DNA of 64,000 bases from Amycolatopsis sulphurea (GCF_002564045.1 NZ_PDJK01000002.1:4836001-4900000), one strand, 5' to 3'. Positions 36,180 through 44,759 are shown, counted from the first letter of the stretch. Notes: a model not told the origin generated them from the sequence alone. Numbers and translations: made by a program.

Positions 36180-36226
36180 GTGAAGGGGCCCTTCACGGAC
36201 TCAGAGTCTGTGAAGGGCCCCTTCAC
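36180..36226. repeat. Dispersed 47-bp palindrome, copy 5 (mraY-murD gap)
   Basis: Perfect arms at 36180-36196 and 36210-36226; centre GGACTCAGAGTCT. It interrupts an otherwise overlapping gene series in the dcw cluster. Confidence 0.95.
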
Positions 36227-36280
36227 GGACATCAGCGCCCCAGGGCCACGGGTGACGGCGGTAGAGGAGAAGACGTTCGG

Positions 36281-37684
36281 ATGGATGTGACTGATCGCCC
36301 GGTGCTCGTCGCGGGCGCCGGGGTCACCGGGAAGGCCGTCGTACCGGCCCTGGTCGAGCTGGGTGCGCGCGTCACGGCGACCGACGGCAACGCCGAGCGG
36401 CTGGGCGAGCTGGCCGGGCTCGGCGCCGAGCTGGTGCCCGGCCTGACCGAGCCGCCGGAGGGCACCGTGCTCGTGGTGGCCAGCCCCGGCTGGCGGCCGG
36501 ACGCGCCGCTGCTGGTCGCGGCCCGCGCGGCGGGCATCGAGGTGATCGGGGACATCGAGCTGGCCTGGCGGATCGGCCGGCTGCGTGAGCACCCGCCGGC
36601 CTGGCTGGCGGTCACCGGGACGAACGGCAAGACCACGACCGTCGGCATGCTGGAGTCGATCCTGCGGGCCGCCGGGGCGGACGCGAAGGCCTGCGGGAAT
36701 GTCGGCTACCCGGTGGTGGACGCGGTGCGTGCCGGGCACACGGTGCTCGCCGTCGAGGTGTCCAGCGCCCAGCTGTACTGGTGGTCCACCGTCGCCGCGG
36801 ACGCGTCGGTGGTGCTGAACCTGGCCGAGGACCACCTCGACTGGCACGGGTCGATGGCGGCGTACGCCGCGGCGAAGGGCGGGGCACACCACCGCTCCCG
36901 CACCGTCGTGCACAACGCGGAGGACGAGTGGTCCACCCGGATCGCGGGGAAGCACGCGCCGCCGGGCGCCCGCCGCGTCGGCTTCCGCCTGGACACCCCG
37001 GCGCCCGGCGAGCTGGGGCTGGTCGAGGATCTGCTGGTGGACCGCGCGTTCGTGGCCGACCCGGCGAACGCGGAGGAGCTGGCCTCGCTCGACGACGTGC
37101 GCCCGGCCGGGCCGCACAACGTGGCCAACGCGCTCGCCGCCGCCGCGCTCGCCCGCGCGCACGGGGTGCCCCCGTCCGCCGTCCGGGAAGGGCTGCGGAC
37201 GTTCCGCCCGGCCCCGCACCGGGCCGAGGAGGTCGCCGAGATCGGCGGTGTCCGTTATGTGGACAACTCCAAGGCGACCAACCCGCACGCCGCGGCGGGC
37301 TCGCTGCTCGCACACAAGAGCGTGGTGTGGATCGCCGGGGGGCAGCTCAAGGGCGCCGCGGTGGACGAGCTGGTGATCGCGATCGCCGATCGGCTGCGCG
37401 GCGCGGTGCTGCTGGGCGTGGATTCACCCGTGATCGAAGCCGCTCTCGCGCGACACGCGCCGGATGTCCCGCTGAACCGCCTGCCCCCGGGTCACGATGA
37501 ACCCATGACTGCGGCGGTGAATGCGGCCAGCGCACTGGCTCGTCCGGGGGACGTGGTGCTGCTCGCGCCCGCCGCCGCCTCATTGGACATGTTCCCGGAC
37601 TACGGCGCGCGCGGCGACGCGTTCGCCGCGGCGGTCCGGAACCTGGCCGGTGGTGCGGCGGGTGCGGCGGATGACGCTGGTTGA
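36281..37684 (+). CDS. murD: UDP-MurNAc-L-alanine:D-glutamate ligase
   Basis: 467-residue Mur ligase adding D-glutamate. The N-terminal UDP-binding fold has LVAGAGVTGKAVVPAL. The P-loop is VTGTNGKTTTVG (about residue 112), with NLAEDHLDWHGS and YVDNSKATNPHAA further on. ATG 36281 has a GAGGAGAAG site. The 3' end overlaps ftsW by 14 bp. Confidence 0.95.
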   Translation: MDVTDRPVLVAGAGVTGKAVVPALVELGARVTATDGNAERLGELAGLGAELVPGLTEPPEGTVLVVASPGWRPDAPLLVAARAAGIEVIGDIELAWRIGRLREHPPAWLAVTGTNGKTTTVGMLESILRAAGADAKACGNVGYPVVDAVRAGHTVLAVEVSSAQLYWWSTVAADASVVLNLAEDHLDWHGSMAAYAAAKGGAHHRSRTVVHNAEDEWSTRIAGKHAPPGARRVGFRLDTPAPGELGLVEDLLVDRAFVADPANAEELASLDDVRPAGPHNVANALAAAALARAHGVPPSAVREGLRTFRPAPHRAEEVAEIGGVRYVDNSKATNPHAAAGSLLAHKSVVWIAGGQLKGAAVDELVIAIADRLRGAVLLGVDSPVIEAALARHAPDVPLNRLPPGHDEPMTAAVNAASALARPGDVVLLAPAAASLDMFPDYGARGDAFAAAVRNLAGGAAGAADDAG

Positions 37685-39140
37685 GGAAGAGCAGGGCGGC
37701 GCCCGGCCGCGGCGGCGGCAGCGGCAGCGGCAGCGCAAGGAAAGCCCGTTCGTCGCGCTGCGCACCGCGCTGACCGCCTGGCTGTCGCGGCCGCTGGCCT
37801 CGTTCCACCTGGTGCTCGCGCTGACCGGGGTGCTCACCGTGATCGGCATCGTGATGGTGCTGTCCGCGTCCTCGGTGTCCTCCTACGATCCGAAGACCGG
37901 CAGCGGGGTGTACTCGCTGTTCTTCCGCCAGCTGATGTTCCTCGGGCTGGGCGCGGTCGTGTTCTGGATCGGGCTGCGGGTCCGGCTGGAGCGGATCCGC
38001 CGCATGTCGGCCACCATGGTGGTGATCTGCCTCGGCCTGCTGATGCTGGTGCTGACCCCGCTCGGGTCCACGGTGAACGGCTCGCAGGGCTGGTTCAAGC
38101 TCGGCGTGTTCACCTTCCAGCCGGTCGAGGCGGCGAAGGTGGCGCTGGCCTTCTGGGGCGCGCACATCCTGGTGATCAAGTACAACGTGATCCACCAGTG
38201 GCGGCATCTGCTGGTCCCGGTGGTGCCGGTCGCGCTGGTGATGTTCGCGCTGGTGATGATGCAGCCGGACCTGGGCGGCACGATCACGCTCGCGGTGGTG
38301 CTGTTCGCCCTGCTCTGGTTCGCCGGCGCGCCGAAACGGCTGTTCGGCGTGGTCGCGGCCGGTGGCCTGGCGGGGGTGCTGGTGCTGGCGATCATCGCGC
38401 CGTACCGGCTGCAGCGGGTGATGTCGTTCCTCTCGCCGGACGCGGACACCACCGCCGAGGGGTTCCAGGCCAACCAGGCCAAGCTCGCGCTCGCCGACGG
38501 CGGGCTGTTCGGCAAGGGGCTGGGCCAGGGTGCGTCCAACTGGGGCTACCTGCCCAACGTACAGAACGACTTCATCTTCGCGCTGATCGGCGAGGAGCTG
38601 GGGCTGGTCGGCTGCGCCGCGGTCCTGGCGCTGTTCGCCGGGGTGGCCGTGGTGGGCCTGCGCATCGCCACCCGCAACATCGACCCGTGGATCCGGATCG
38701 TGGCCGGCACGCTGACGGTGTTCCTGGTCGCGCAGGCCGCGATCAACATCGGCTACGTGGTCGGGCTGCTGCCGGTCACCGGGGTGACCCTGCCCCTGAT
38801 CTCCTCCGGCGGCACCTCGCTGGTGATCACGATGGCCATCATGGGCGTGCTGGCGAACGCCGCGCGGCACGAACCGGAGGCGGTGGCCGCACTGCGTTCG
38901 CACGGTCCGGGTAAATTCGGACGCCTGCTGCGGTTGCCCGCACCGGATCCGTACCGCCCGCCCGCGCCCCGCAAGGGGGCGGCCCGCGGCGGTACCGGCG
39001 CGAAGGCGGCCCGGCCGGCGCCGCGCGCGACCCGGTCCGCACCGGCACCCGAACGCCGCCGGTCGGCCCGGCAGCAGACGGCGCGCACGACAGCGAACCG
39101 CGGTGCCCGGGGCACCGCGAACCGGAGAGGTCATTGGTGA
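37671..39140 (+). CDS. ftsW: Septal peptidoglycan polymerase FtsW (SEDS family)
   Basis: 489 residues. A very basic N-terminal tail (RRRQRQRQRK) precedes about ten membrane helices. SEDS signatures are GSTVNGSQGWF, the catalytic-loop aspartate in MQPDLGGT, NVQNDFIFALIGEELG and PLISSGGTS. The C-terminal 90 residues are Arg/Ala/Pro-rich, cytoplasmic and low-complexity, as in other actinobacterial FtsW. It polymerises lipid II with FtsI. It overlaps murD upstream, and the murG GTG overlaps its stop. Confidence 0.95.
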   Translation: MTLVEEEQGGARPRRRQRQRQRKESPFVALRTALTAWLSRPLASFHLVLALTGVLTVIGIVMVLSASSVSSYDPKTGSGVYSLFFRQLMFLGLGAVVFWIGLRVRLERIRRMSATMVVICLGLLMLVLTPLGSTVNGSQGWFKLGVFTFQPVEAAKVALAFWGAHILVIKYNVIHQWRHLLVPVVPVALVMFALVMMQPDLGGTITLAVVLFALLWFAGAPKRLFGVVAAGGLAGVLVLAIIAPYRLQRVMSFLSPDADTTAEGFQANQAKLALADGGLFGKGLGQGASNWGYLPNVQNDFIFALIGEELGLVGCAAVLALFAGVAVVGLRIATRNIDPWIRIVAGTLTVFLVAQAAINIGYVVGLLPVTGVTLPLISSGGTSLVITMAIMGVLANAARHEPEAVAALRSHGPGKFGRLLRLPAPDPYRPPAPRKGAARGGTGAKAARPAPRATRSAPAPERRRSARQQTARTTANRGARGTANRRGHW

Positions 39141-40258
39141 GCAAGCCCGTCAAGGGATCCGAGCGGTCCGCTACCGGCCGGGCACCGGTGGTGGTGGTCG
39201 CCGGTGGTGGTACCGCAGGACACATCGAGCCCGCGCTCGCACTGGCCGACGCCGTGCGGCGGCTGCGCCCGGACGCGGAAGTGGTGGCGCTGGGCACCGA
39301 ACGCGGGCTGGAGACCAAGCTGGTGCCCGAGCGCGGGTACCGGCTCGAGCTGATCCCGCCGGTGCCAATGCCCCGCAAGCCGTCGGCGGAGCTGCTCCGC
39401 CTGCCGCTGAAGGTGCGTGACTCGGTCCGCCGCACGCGTGCCGTGCTGGACCGCGTGCAGGCGGACGTGGTGGTCGGTTTCGGCGGATATGTCGCGCTGC
39501 CGGCGTATCTGGCCGCCCGCGGCCGCACGCCGATCGTGGTGCACGAGGCGAACAAGTCGGCCGGGCTTGCGAACAAGGTCGGCGCCCGCTTCGCCGCGCG
39601 GGTGGCCGTCGCGGTGCCGGGCACGCCGTTGCCGAAGGCCGAGGTGGTCGGCATTCCGCTGCGCCGGTCCATCACCACGCTCGACCGGCAGGCGTTGCGC
39701 GCGGAGGCGCGCAAGCATTTCGAGCTCGACCCGGACGCGCAGACGCTGCTGGTGTTCGGCGGTTCGCAGGGCGCGCAGTCGATCAACACCGCGGTCTCCG
39801 GCGCGGCAAAGGAACTCGCCGACGCCGGCGTCGGCGTGCTGCACGCGCACGGCCCCTCGAAGACCTTGGTGGTACAGGAGTTCCCCGGCCCGGCGTACGT
39901 GCCGGTGCCCTATCTCGAACGGATGGACCTGGCCTACGCCGCGGCGGACGCGGTGATCTGCCGGTCCGGGGCGATGACCGTGGCCGAGGTGTCCTCGGTC
40001 GGGCTGCCCGCGGTGTTCGTCCCGTTGCCGCACGGCAACGGGGAGCAGGCGAGCAACGCGCAGCCGGCGGTGGACGCCGGGGCCGCGCTGCTGGTGCCGG
40101 ACGCCGAGCTGACCGCGCAGAAGGTCGCGGAGCTGGTGGTGCCGCTGGTCGCGGACCCGGAGCGGGTGGCGCGGATGAGTGCGGCCGCGGTCGGGCTGGG
40201 ACATCGCGAGGCCGACGAGGCGCTCGCCCGGATCGTGCTGGAGGCTGCTCGTGGCTGA
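39137..40258 (+). CDS. murG: UDP-GlcNAc:lipid I GlcNAc transferase
   Basis: 373-residue GT-B glycosyltransferase making lipid II at the inner membrane face. VAGGGTAGHIEPALALA (about residue 22) and FGGSQGAQSIN (about 208) are the two glycine-rich loops, and CRSGAMTVAEVSS and NGEQASNAQ form the UDP-GlcNAc site. GTG 39137 overlaps the ftsW stop, preceded by GGAGAGG. Confidence 0.95.
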   Translation: MSKPVKGSERSATGRAPVVVVAGGGTAGHIEPALALADAVRRLRPDAEVVALGTERGLETKLVPERGYRLELIPPVPMPRKPSAELLRLPLKVRDSVRRTRAVLDRVQADVVVGFGGYVALPAYLAARGRTPIVVHEANKSAGLANKVGARFAARVAVAVPGTPLPKAEVVGIPLRRSITTLDRQALRAEARKHFELDPDAQTLLVFGGSQGAQSINTAVSGAAKELADAGVGVLHAHGPSKTLVVQEFPGPAYVPVPYLERMDLAYAAADAVICRSGAMTVAEVSSVGLPAVFVPLPHGNGEQASNAQPAVDAGAALLVPDAELTAQKVAELVVPLVADPERVARMSAAAVGLGHREADEALARIVLEAARG

Positions 40259-41687
40259 CTCGACCCCTGGTGCGGCTTCGGCCGTGCTGCCCGCGCAGCT
40301 GGAGCGCGCGCACCTGATCGGGATCGGGGGGGCCGGGATGTCCGGGATCGCCCGGATCCTGCTCGCCCGTGGCGCGTTCGTGTCCGGTTCGGACGCCAAG
40401 GAGTCGCGCGCTCTGCTTTCCCTGCGCGCGCAGGGTGCCACGCTGTTCGCCGGACAGCGCGGGGAGAACTTCGACGGACTGGCCGAACCGCCGTCGGCGG
40501 TGGTGGTGTCCACCGCGATCAAGGAGACCAATCCGGAGCTGGCCGCTGCCCGCGCGCGGGGCATCCCGGTGCTGCATCGCGCGCAGGCGCTGGCCGGGCT
40601 GATGGCCGGGCATCGGGTCGCCTGCATCGCGGGCACCCACGGCAAGACCTCGACCACCTCGATGCTCACGGTGGCGCTGCAGCATTGCCGGCTGGATCCG
40701 TCGTTCGCCATCGGCGGCGACCTCAACGAGTCCGGGGCCAACGCGCACCACGGCGAGGGCGGCGTCTTCGTCGCCGAGGCGGACGAGAGCGACGGCTCGT
40801 TCCTCACCTACGCGCCGTCGGTGGCCGTGGTGACGAATGTGGAGCCCGATCACCTGGACCACCACGGTACGGCCGAGGCCTACGTACAGGTGTTCAGCGA
40901 TTTCGCCGGACGGCTGGAGCCGGGCGGGCTGCTCATCGTGTGCGCCGACGACCCCGGCGCGAATCGGCTGGGCGACGAGGCTGCGGCAGCCGGGGTGCGA
41001 GTGCGCCGGTACGGCCGGGAGGCGACCGGCGAGGACGACGCGCACGTGCTCTCGTACTCGCCCGCGCCGGACGGCGGCGTCGTGCGGATCGCCGTGGACG
41101 GTGCTGAACACGGGCTGCGGGTCGCGGTGCCGGGGGAGCATATGGCGCTGAACGCGGTCGCCGCGTTGCTCGCCGGGCTCGAACTCGGCGCCCCCGTCGA
41201 AGGCATGGCCGAGGGGCTGGCCGCGTTCGGCGGCGTACGCCGCCGGTTCGAGTTCAAGGGCCGCGCGGGCGACGTACGCGTCTACGACGACTACGCGCAC
41301 CACCCGACCGAAGTGGCCGCGCAGCTGCGGGCCGTACGCATGGCAGCCGGTCGTGGCCGGGTCGTGGTGGTCTTCCAGCCCCACCTGTACTCACGTACGC
41401 AGACCTTCGCGGTCGAGTTCGCCGAAGCACTGTCGCTGGCCGACGAGGTCGTCGTGCTCGATGTCTTCGGCGCGCGCGAGGAACCGGTGCCCGGGGTCAC
41501 CGGCGCGCTGATCGCGGAGAAGGTGCGGGTGCCGGTGCGCTACCAGCCCGCCTTCGACGTGGCCGCCGGACTGACCGCGGATGTGGTCCGGCCGGGAGAC
41601 CTCGTGGTGACCATGGGCGCCGGTGACGTGACGCAGCTGGGTCCGGAGATCCTGGCCGAGCTGGACCGGCGGACCGCGGACGCATGA
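40251..41687 (+). CDS. murC: UDP-MurNAc:L-alanine ligase
   Basis: 478-residue first Mur ligase of the pathway. The N-terminal fold has HLIGIGGAGMSGIARIL. The P-loop is IAGTHGKTSTTSM (about residue 127), with EADESDGSFL, NVEPDHLDHHG and DDYAHHPTE as family motifs. GTG 40251 overlaps murG by 8 bp, and the stop overlaps the ftsQ ATG. Confidence 0.95.
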   Translation: MADSTPGAASAVLPAQLERAHLIGIGGAGMSGIARILLARGAFVSGSDAKESRALLSLRAQGATLFAGQRGENFDGLAEPPSAVVVSTAIKETNPELAAARARGIPVLHRAQALAGLMAGHRVACIAGTHGKTSTTSMLTVALQHCRLDPSFAIGGDLNESGANAHHGEGGVFVAEADESDGSFLTYAPSVAVVTNVEPDHLDHHGTAEAYVQVFSDFAGRLEPGGLLIVCADDPGANRLGDEAAAAGVRVRRYGREATGEDDAHVLSYSPAPDGGVVRIAVDGAEHGLRVAVPGEHMALNAVAALLAGLELGAPVEGMAEGLAAFGGVRRRFEFKGRAGDVRVYDDYAHHPTEVAAQLRAVRMAAGRGRVVVVFQPHLYSRTQTFAVEFAEALSLADEVVVLDVFGAREEPVPGVTGALIAEKVRVPVRYQPAFDVAAGLTADVVRPGDLVVTMGAGDVTQLGPEILAELDRRTADA

Positions 41688-42565
41688 CTGGGACCCGGCA
41701 GCGTCGTCGCTCCTCCTCGGCCGGGCAGGCGGAGGAGGAGCGCGCCGCCCTGGCGCGCGAGCGGCGCGGTCGGCGTTCCGAGGAGGACCGCCGCCGGACG
41801 CGGTCGAGTAAGTCCACGGGCAGTGCGAAAGGTGTTGCGAAAGGCCGGAAGGCGCGCAAGTCGGCCCTGCGGTCGCGGCCGACCCGGGGCAAGGAGATCC
41901 GCCGTCGCTGGGTGGCGCTGCTGTTCGTGGTGACCTTGCTGGGGCTGGGTTATCTGCTGTTCTTCAGCTCTGTGCTGGCGGTCAAGTCGGTGTCGGTGTT
42001 CGGTGCGAAAACGGTGCCCGCCGAGCAGATCCGCGCTGCCGCCGCGGTGCCTCCAGGTGAGCCGATGCTGCGGGCGGACGTGGACGCGATCCGTGACAAG
42101 GTGGCGGAGCTGCCCGGGATCGCCACCGTGGACGTCTCCCGGTCGTGGCCGACCACGCTGGAGATCACGGTGACCGAGCGGACCGCGATCGCGTTCTTCG
42201 ACAGCGGCCCCGGCGGCGACGGCGTGCACCTGGTGGACGGTGGCGGCGTCGTGTTCAAGACGGTGAAGACGCGTCCGGCCGGGTTGCCGGAGCTGAAGCT
42301 GCCGAAGGTGTCGGTGACCGATCCGGTGACCCGCGCGGTCACCGCCGTGCTCGGCGTGATCCCGGAGACCATGCTCAAGCAGGTCACCACGGCCACCGCG
42401 AAGACCCCGGCGAGCGTCGAATTCACCCTGTCCACCGGAAAAACCGTGCGCTGGGGCGACGCGGAGGACACCGAGCGCAAGGCGAAGGTGCTCGCCGCCC
42501 TGCTCACCCAGCCGGGCAAGGTCTACGACGTCTCGTCGCCCGAACTCCCCACCGTCACCTCCTGA
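41684..42565 (+). CDS. ftsQ: Cell division protein FtsQ
   Basis: 293 residues. A highly basic cytoplasmic tail of about 75 residues, one membrane helix (WVALLFVVTLLGLGYLLFF), then the POTRA domain (VKSVSVFGAKTVPAEQIRAA) and the beta domain of the FtsQ/DivIB family. It recruits septal proteins, with FtsL nearby in the cluster. It starts on ATGA overlapping murC. In most actinobacteria ftsZ comes next; here about 2.1 kb intervene. Confidence 0.93.
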   Translation: MTGTRQRRRSSSAGQAEEERAALARERRGRRSEEDRRRTRSSKSTGSAKGVAKGRKARKSALRSRPTRGKEIRRRWVALLFVVTLLGLGYLLFFSSVLAVKSVSVFGAKTVPAEQIRAAAAVPPGEPMLRADVDAIRDKVAELPGIATVDVSRSWPTTLEITVTERTAIAFFDSGPGGDGVHLVDGGGVVFKTVKTRPAGLPELKLPKVSVTDPVTRAVTAVLGVIPETMLKQVTTATAKTPASVEFTLSTGKTVRWGDAEDTERKAKVLAALLTQPGKVYDVSSPELPTVTS

Positions 42566-42601
42566 CCGGTCCGTGCGTTCCCCCGCCCCCAGTCGAAGGC
42601 T

Positions 42602-42648
42602 GTGAAGGGTCCCTTCACGGAATCAGAGTCTGTAAAGGGACCCTTCAC
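42602..42648. repeat. Dispersed palindrome, copy 6, with covarying arms
   Basis: Left arm GTGAAGGGTCCCTTCAC (42602-42618), right arm GTAAAGGGACCCTTCAC (42632-42648). The G-to-T change in the middle of the left arm is matched by C-to-A in the right arm, so self-complementarity is kept there; one other base differs. It marks the left edge of the insertion between ftsQ and ftsZ. Confidence 0.95.
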
Positions 42649-42680
42649 AGCCTTTCACCGAGCGCTGGCGAGGGGCCTCC

Positions 42681-42714
42681 GTATGCCGTACGGTTGAATA
42701 TCCGTACGGCATAC
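42681..42714. promoter_or_regulatory. Perfect 13-bp inverted repeat, probable TetR-type operator
   Basis: GTATGCCGTACGG and its exact reverse complement are separated by 8 bp (TTGAATAT). The repeat ends 14 bp before the NmrA-like gene ATG, so a bound repressor would block it. No TetR or other regulator gene is adjacent. Confidence 0.8.
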
Positions 42715-42728
42715 GAGGTGGGTGGGGC

Positions 42729-43556
42729 ATGACGATTCTGGTAACCGGGGCGACCGGCAACGTGGGCCGGCTCGTGGTGGACGAGCTGGTGTCACGTGGG
42801 GTGGCGGTGCGTGCGTTGACGGTGGATCCGGAGCGGGCGGCGCTGCCGTCCGGGGTGGAGGTGGCGGTCGGGTCGATCGCCCGGCCGGGCACGGTGCCGC
42901 TCGATGGTGTCGAGGCGGTATATCTCGCGCCGTACGCGCGGACGGCGTCGCGGGTCTGTGAGCTGATCCGAGAATCCGGGGTACGGCGCGTGGTCGCGTT
43001 GTCCGGCAGCAGCGTCGGGGACGAGCACGAGGGTTCGAGCGGGCACGACTTCGCCGCTGTCGAGCGAGCTGTCGACGCGGCTGGGCTCGCGCGTACTTTC
43101 TTGCGTCCCGGCGCCTTCATGGCCAACACGTTCGGCTGGGCGGAGGCGGTGCGCGAGCGTGGCGAAGTGCGTTCGGCCTATCCGGAAGCCGTTCAGACGT
43201 CGATCGATCTGGGTGATATCGCCGCGGTCGCAGCGCACACGCTGACCACCGAAGGACACGAGGGCCGCACGTATGTCCTCAGTGGACCGGAGGGGCTCAC
43301 GATGCGGCAGAAGTCCGAGGCGATCGGTGCAGCGCTGGACAAGCAGCTGTCCTTCGTCGAACTCACCCCGGACGAGCAGGTGGCCGAATGGATGGCGCAG
43401 GGCATCCCGGCGACGATCGCGGGCTGGCTGATCGAAGGGTATGCGCAGGTCGCGGCGCAGCCGGAGGTGCCGACCGGGGTGGTGGAACGGCTGCTCGGGC
43501 GGCCCGGGGTCAGCTACCGCGAGTGGGCCAAGGCGAACGCCGCGGTGTTCGGCTGA
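42729..43556 (+). CDS. NmrA-like NAD(P)-binding oxidoreductase (atypical SDR)
   Basis: 275 residues with the dinucleotide-binding motif VTGATGNVGRLV at residues 5-16 and the NmrA-type layout: VVALSGSSVGDEHEGSSGHDF, FLRPGAFMANTF, and a C-terminal domain with SYREWAKANAAVF. Such proteins act as quinone or ketone reductases or redox sensors. It has no link to cell division, yet it sits inside the dcw cluster behind a palindromic repeat and a strong inverted-repeat operator, suggesting acquisition as a regulated unit whose regulator is missing. Confidence 0.85.
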   Translation: MTILVTGATGNVGRLVVDELVSRGVAVRALTVDPERAALPSGVEVAVGSIARPGTVPLDGVEAVYLAPYARTASRVCELIRESGVRRVVALSGSSVGDEHEGSSGHDFAAVERAVDAAGLARTFLRPGAFMANTFGWAEAVRERGEVRSAYPEAVQTSIDLGDIAAVAAHTLTTEGHEGRTYVLSGPEGLTMRQKSEAIGAALDKQLSFVELTPDEQVAEWMAQGIPATIAGWLIEGYAQVAAQPEVPTGVVERLLGRPGVSYREWAKANAAVFG

Positions 43557-43655
43557 GCGGGGCGTCTGCGTCCGGCCGTCCACCAGGCCGACGTGGCATG
43601 CCGAAACGCTCCATAGTCGACAGTCTTTTTCGTTGCCCGGCCGTGCTTCCGGGCG

Positions 43656-43686
43656 GCCGCGGAGGGCGTCGCAGGCCCTCCGCGGC
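43656..43686. terminator. Bidirectional hairpin between NmrA-like gene and osmC
   Basis: GCCGCGGAGGGC (43656-43667) pairs perfectly with GCCCTCCGCGGC (43675-43686), giving a 12-bp stem with a 7-base loop between two convergent genes. Confidence 0.75.
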
Positions 43687-43694
43687 GGGGCCGG

Positions 43695-44129
43695 TCAGGC
43701 GAGTGCGGCGTCCAGCGTGATCCGGGTGCCGGCGAGTGCCTTGGACACCGGGCAGGTCTTCTCCGCGGTCGCCGCGAGTTCGGCGAACTGCTCGGCGCTC
43801 ACGCCGTCGAGCTTGGCGCGCAGGGTGATCGCGATCCCGGTGATCGCGAAGCCGCCGCCGGCGTCCGCGCCGAGCGTGGCCTCCGCGGAGACGTCGATGT
43901 ACTCCGCCTCCAGCTGCTGGGAGCCCAGCACGCCGGACAGGTTCATGGCCAGGCAGGACGAGTGTGCGGCGGCGATCAGCTCCTCCGGGCTGGTCTGCCC
44001 GTCCGGGTTGCCGGAGCGGGTCGGGAACGACACGTCGAACGTGCCCGCCTTCGACGAGTCGAAAGCGACCGCGCCCTTGCCCTCCTGCAGTCCGCCGGTC
44101 CAGTTGGTGGTCGCGTTGCGGCTCGGCAT
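43695..44129 (-). CDS. osmC: OsmC-type organic hydroperoxide reductase
   Basis: 144-residue thiol peroxidase. The two redox cysteines are Cys 59 in AAHSSCLAM and Cys 126 in EKTCPVSKALAG. The N-terminal TTNWTGGLQEGKG and TSPEELIAAAH are typical of OsmC rather than Ohr. ATG 44129 has AGGAGG upstream. It is on the opposite strand to the surrounding dcw genes, a sign that this block is an insertion. It probably reduces organic peroxides. Confidence 0.9.
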   Translation of the reverse strand: MPSRNATTNWTGGLQEGKGAVAFDSSKAGTFDVSFPTRSGNPDGQTSPEELIAAAHSSCLAMNLSGVLGSQQLEAEYIDVSAEATLGADAGGGFAITGIAITLRAKLDGVSAEQFAELAATAEKTCPVSKALAGTRITLDAALA

Positions 44130-44270
44130 GAATGCCTCCTGGGTGATCGGAAGTGGATGCCCATGAAGGTAGCCCACAATTACATTGTGCACAAGTTAAC
44201 CGCCGGGACGGCTCCCGCTCGCCCGGAAAACCGGCTGTCCGTGCCGGGTCGCTCCGGCAGAATCCGCGCC

Positions 44271-44456
44271 ATGCCGATCATCGCGAACACCCCGCCGCAG
44301 CGCCCCGAGCCGCCGATGGCGGGGGACGAGCGCACGCAGCTCACCGGCTTCCTCGACTTCCAGCGGGCGACCACCGAGCGCGAGCACAAGGCGACCTTCG
44401 AAGCCGCCCGCGGACGGCCGTTCGACGAGGTGGCCGAGTCGGTGGCGGCCCGGTGA
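44271..44456 (+). CDS. Short ORF resembling the N-terminus of a DinB/DUF664 protein, probably truncated
   Basis: 61 residues. PPMAGDERTQLTGFLDFQRAT (residues 15-35) closely matches the start of actinobacterial DinB-like DUF664 proteins, which are normally about 160-170 residues. After residue 38 the likeness ends. The stop codon lies inside the left arm of a palindromic repeat. A -10-like CAGAAT 7 bases before ATG 44271 could allow leaderless expression. Remnant or short independent gene cannot be settled here; I favour a remnant. Confidence 0.5.
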   Translation: MPIIANTPPQRPEPPMAGDERTQLTGFLDFQRATTEREHKATFEAARGRPFDEVAESVAAR

Positions 44457-44499
44457 AGGGGCCCTTCACGGACTCTGAGTCCGTGAAGGACCCCTTCAC
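44453..44499. repeat. Dispersed 47-bp palindrome, copy 7
   Basis: Left arm 44453-44469, centre GGACTCTGAGTCC, right arm GTGAAGGACCCCTTCAC (44483-44499, one mismatch). It marks the right edge of the insertion between ftsQ and ftsZ and supplies the stop codon of the preceding short ORF. Confidence 0.95.
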
Positions 44500-44672
44500 A
44501 GCCCTCCCGGGGCCGCTTAGCAGAGCGGGGTGGGGCTGGTGGAGCGGGGGTATCGGGTGGGCCGCCGCCTTGCGTCCGGGTTCGCGTTGTGGCAAAACAC
44601 CTTTGTCGGCTACGGCGTGCCTACTGGATTAGCGCCTGCCCGGTGCCTACCGTCCTGCCTTGACGCTGGTGG

Positions 44673-44714
44673 TTGACATAACTCTCACTCTCGGCTTGAG
44701 GTTGAGGTTTCCGG
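44673..44714 (+). promoter_or_regulatory. Probable ftsZ promoter region
   Basis: A perfect -35 element TTGACA (44673-44678) is followed at the right distance by a TTGAGGTTGAGGTT direct repeat (44696-44709) rather than a good -10 hexamer. It lies 80 bp before the ftsZ start in the only gene-free stretch. Confidence 0.45.
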
Positions 44715-44759
44715 CCCCGGCAGCAGCACGTGCACATCACGATCAGGAAGGCGGACCCG

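Noticed and set aside
44673..44714. MerR/SoxR-type operator before ftsZ
   Set aside because: The TTGAGG repeats are direct rather than inverted and no MerR-type gene is near; described only as a promoter region.
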